Part shown: one piece after another, positions 63,480 through 64,000 of the stretch
Layout of the letters: the number at the start of each line of letters is the position of its first letter
How positions within the stretch are numbered: position 1 is the first letter of the stretch
NCBI RefSeq assembly: GCF_014642835.1
Contig: NZ_BMJA01000001.1
Coordinates: forward strand, 2,266,943 to 2,330,942
DNA from: Dyella nitratireducens
GTDB taxonomy: Bacteria; Pseudomonadota; Gammaproteobacteria; Xanthomonadales; Rhodanobacteraceae
Length of the DNA: 64,000 nucleotides
Direction: 5' to 3'
The notes under the pieces: generated by a model
Seen by the model: the letters and a program-made list of their open reading frames with translations, nothing else
What the model was told of the DNA's origin: nothing
Databases searched by the model: none
Position numbers and translations under genes: made by a program

Positions 63480-64000
63480 ATGCACAAAAAGGCGCTATGC
63501 CTTGTTGTCGGCGTGTTGCTGGCAGGGCCGGCCGTCACGGCTTTCGCGCAGGACGCGGCACCATCAACCAACGCCACGATCAACCTGATCCACTTGATGG
63601 TGAAGAAGGGCTTGCTCACCCAAGGCGAAGCCGACGGTTTGCTCAAGCAAGCCAACGACGAAGCCATGCAGGCGCAAAAAGCCGCTGTTGCCGCGCCGAC
63701 TGCTGTACCGGCGGACGGCGCGCAGCCGGGCGACGTGCGCGCCGTCTACGTGCCGCAGAACGTGCGCAACGAAATCCGCGAGCAGGTGAAGCAGGAAGTG
63801 ATCGCGCAGGCCAAGAGCGAACACTGGGCCGAGCCGAATGCGATACCGGATTGGCTGGATCGCATCAGCTGGTATGGCGACGTGCACGTGCGCGATGAAT
63901 CCTGGCTCTACAGTCGCAACAATGCGAATGACTTCATCGATTACGCTGCGCTCAATCGCAACGGACCGTTCGATATCAACACCAGCACGGCAAATGTGTA
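63480..64000 (+). CDS. Porin_5-type putative porin, 5' part (runs off window)
   Basis: The visible 173 residues start with a signal peptide (KALCLVVGVLLAGPAVTAFA), then LIHLMVKKGLLTQGEADGLLKQAN, the N-terminal helix pair typical of the Porin_5 putative porin family, a coiled-coil-like stretch and the first barrel strand ISWYGDVHVRDESWLYSR. ATG 63480 is preceded by AAGGGAAA. An in-frame ATG at 63333 with its own GAGG would add 49 residues encoded partly by the family-B repeat. The gene continues past the window. Last visible gene of the TpsB/ExbB/ExbD/TonB operon. Confidence 0.82.
   Translation, partial: MHKKALCLVVGVLLAGPAVTAFAQDAAPSTNATINLIHLMVKKGLLTQGEADGLLKQANDEAMQAQKAAVAAPTAVPADGAQPGDVRAVYVPQNVRNEIREQVKQEVIAQAKSEHWAEPNAIPDWLDRISWYGDVHVRDESWLYSRNNANDFIDYAALNRNGPFDINTSTANV

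Overview
The window looks like a chromosomal segment of a GC-rich gammaproteobacterium of the Xanthomonadales/Rhodanobacteraceae type (Dyella or Rhodanobacter-like; this rests on family recognition, with no search run). Supporting signs are a complete Entner-Doudoroff operon (zwf-pgl-edd-eda), Xanthomonas/Caulobacter-type TonB-dependent receptors, several FecI/FecR systems, and two families of short palindromic intergenic repeats scattered along the window. No rRNA, tRNA, CRISPR array, prophage or transposase gene was seen.

Layout. 1-2.6 kb: the first codons of a probable RND pump (minus, cut by the window edge), then a BtuB-type receptor behind a cobalamin riboswitch. 2.7-8.7 kb: a GntR/HutC regulator divergent from zwf-pgl-edd-eda, with TGGTA repeats in the shared intergenic region. 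8.9-13.1 kb: mixed housekeeping (AraC remnant, S10 peptidase, DHFR-like reductase, NTF2-like, RDD and VOC proteins). 13.2-18.2 kb: a ParE/antitoxin pair downstream of a long Lhr helicase. 18.4-24.8 kb: an AraC regulator, then a MarR-controlled OMF/EmrA/EmrB efflux operon. 25.0-30.2 kb: a TonB receptor, response regulator, histidine kinase and PepSY protein read in one direction. 30.3-32.7 kb: a decayed LysR/MFS pair and an AAA/DUF4143 ATPase whose start lies inside a 25-bp inverted repeat. 32.8-33.3 kb: a PagL lipid A deacylase. 33.6-40.6 kb: a LysR regulator divergent from an RND tripartite pump. 40.9-46.0 kb: a second response regulator/kinase/TonB receptor set paralogous to the first. 46.2-47.1 kb: a small acidic protein and a membrane-anchored polysaccharide deacetylase. 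47.4-55.4 kb: an STN-type TonB receptor, an S53 peptidase with PKD and P domains, FecR and an ECF sigma factor. 55.6-64.0 kb: a second ECF sigma/FecR pair with a free periplasmic STN protein, divergent from a TpsB-like Omp85 transporter, an ExbB fused to DUF2341 and LamG-like domains, ExbD, TonB and a Porin_5 protein cut by the window end.

The least conventional locus is the last one. It couples a two-partner-secretion-type outer-membrane transporter to its own TonB/ExbB/ExbD motor. The ExbB carries a large lectin-like periplasmic extension, and the regulator side has an STN protein whose C-terminal half resembles the C-terminal domain of the locus TonB. This suggests a TonB-energised or TonB-sensed secretion/signalling system. 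No TpsA-like cargo gene is in the window.

Two repeat families decorate gene ends. Family A (arms GTAGGTTGGGG.../...CCCCAACCTAC) has seven full copies and one relic. Family B (arms GTCATTCC[CG]GCGAA...) has four copies. One A copy supplies a kinase stop codon, and one B copy lies in frame in the 5' end of the porin gene.
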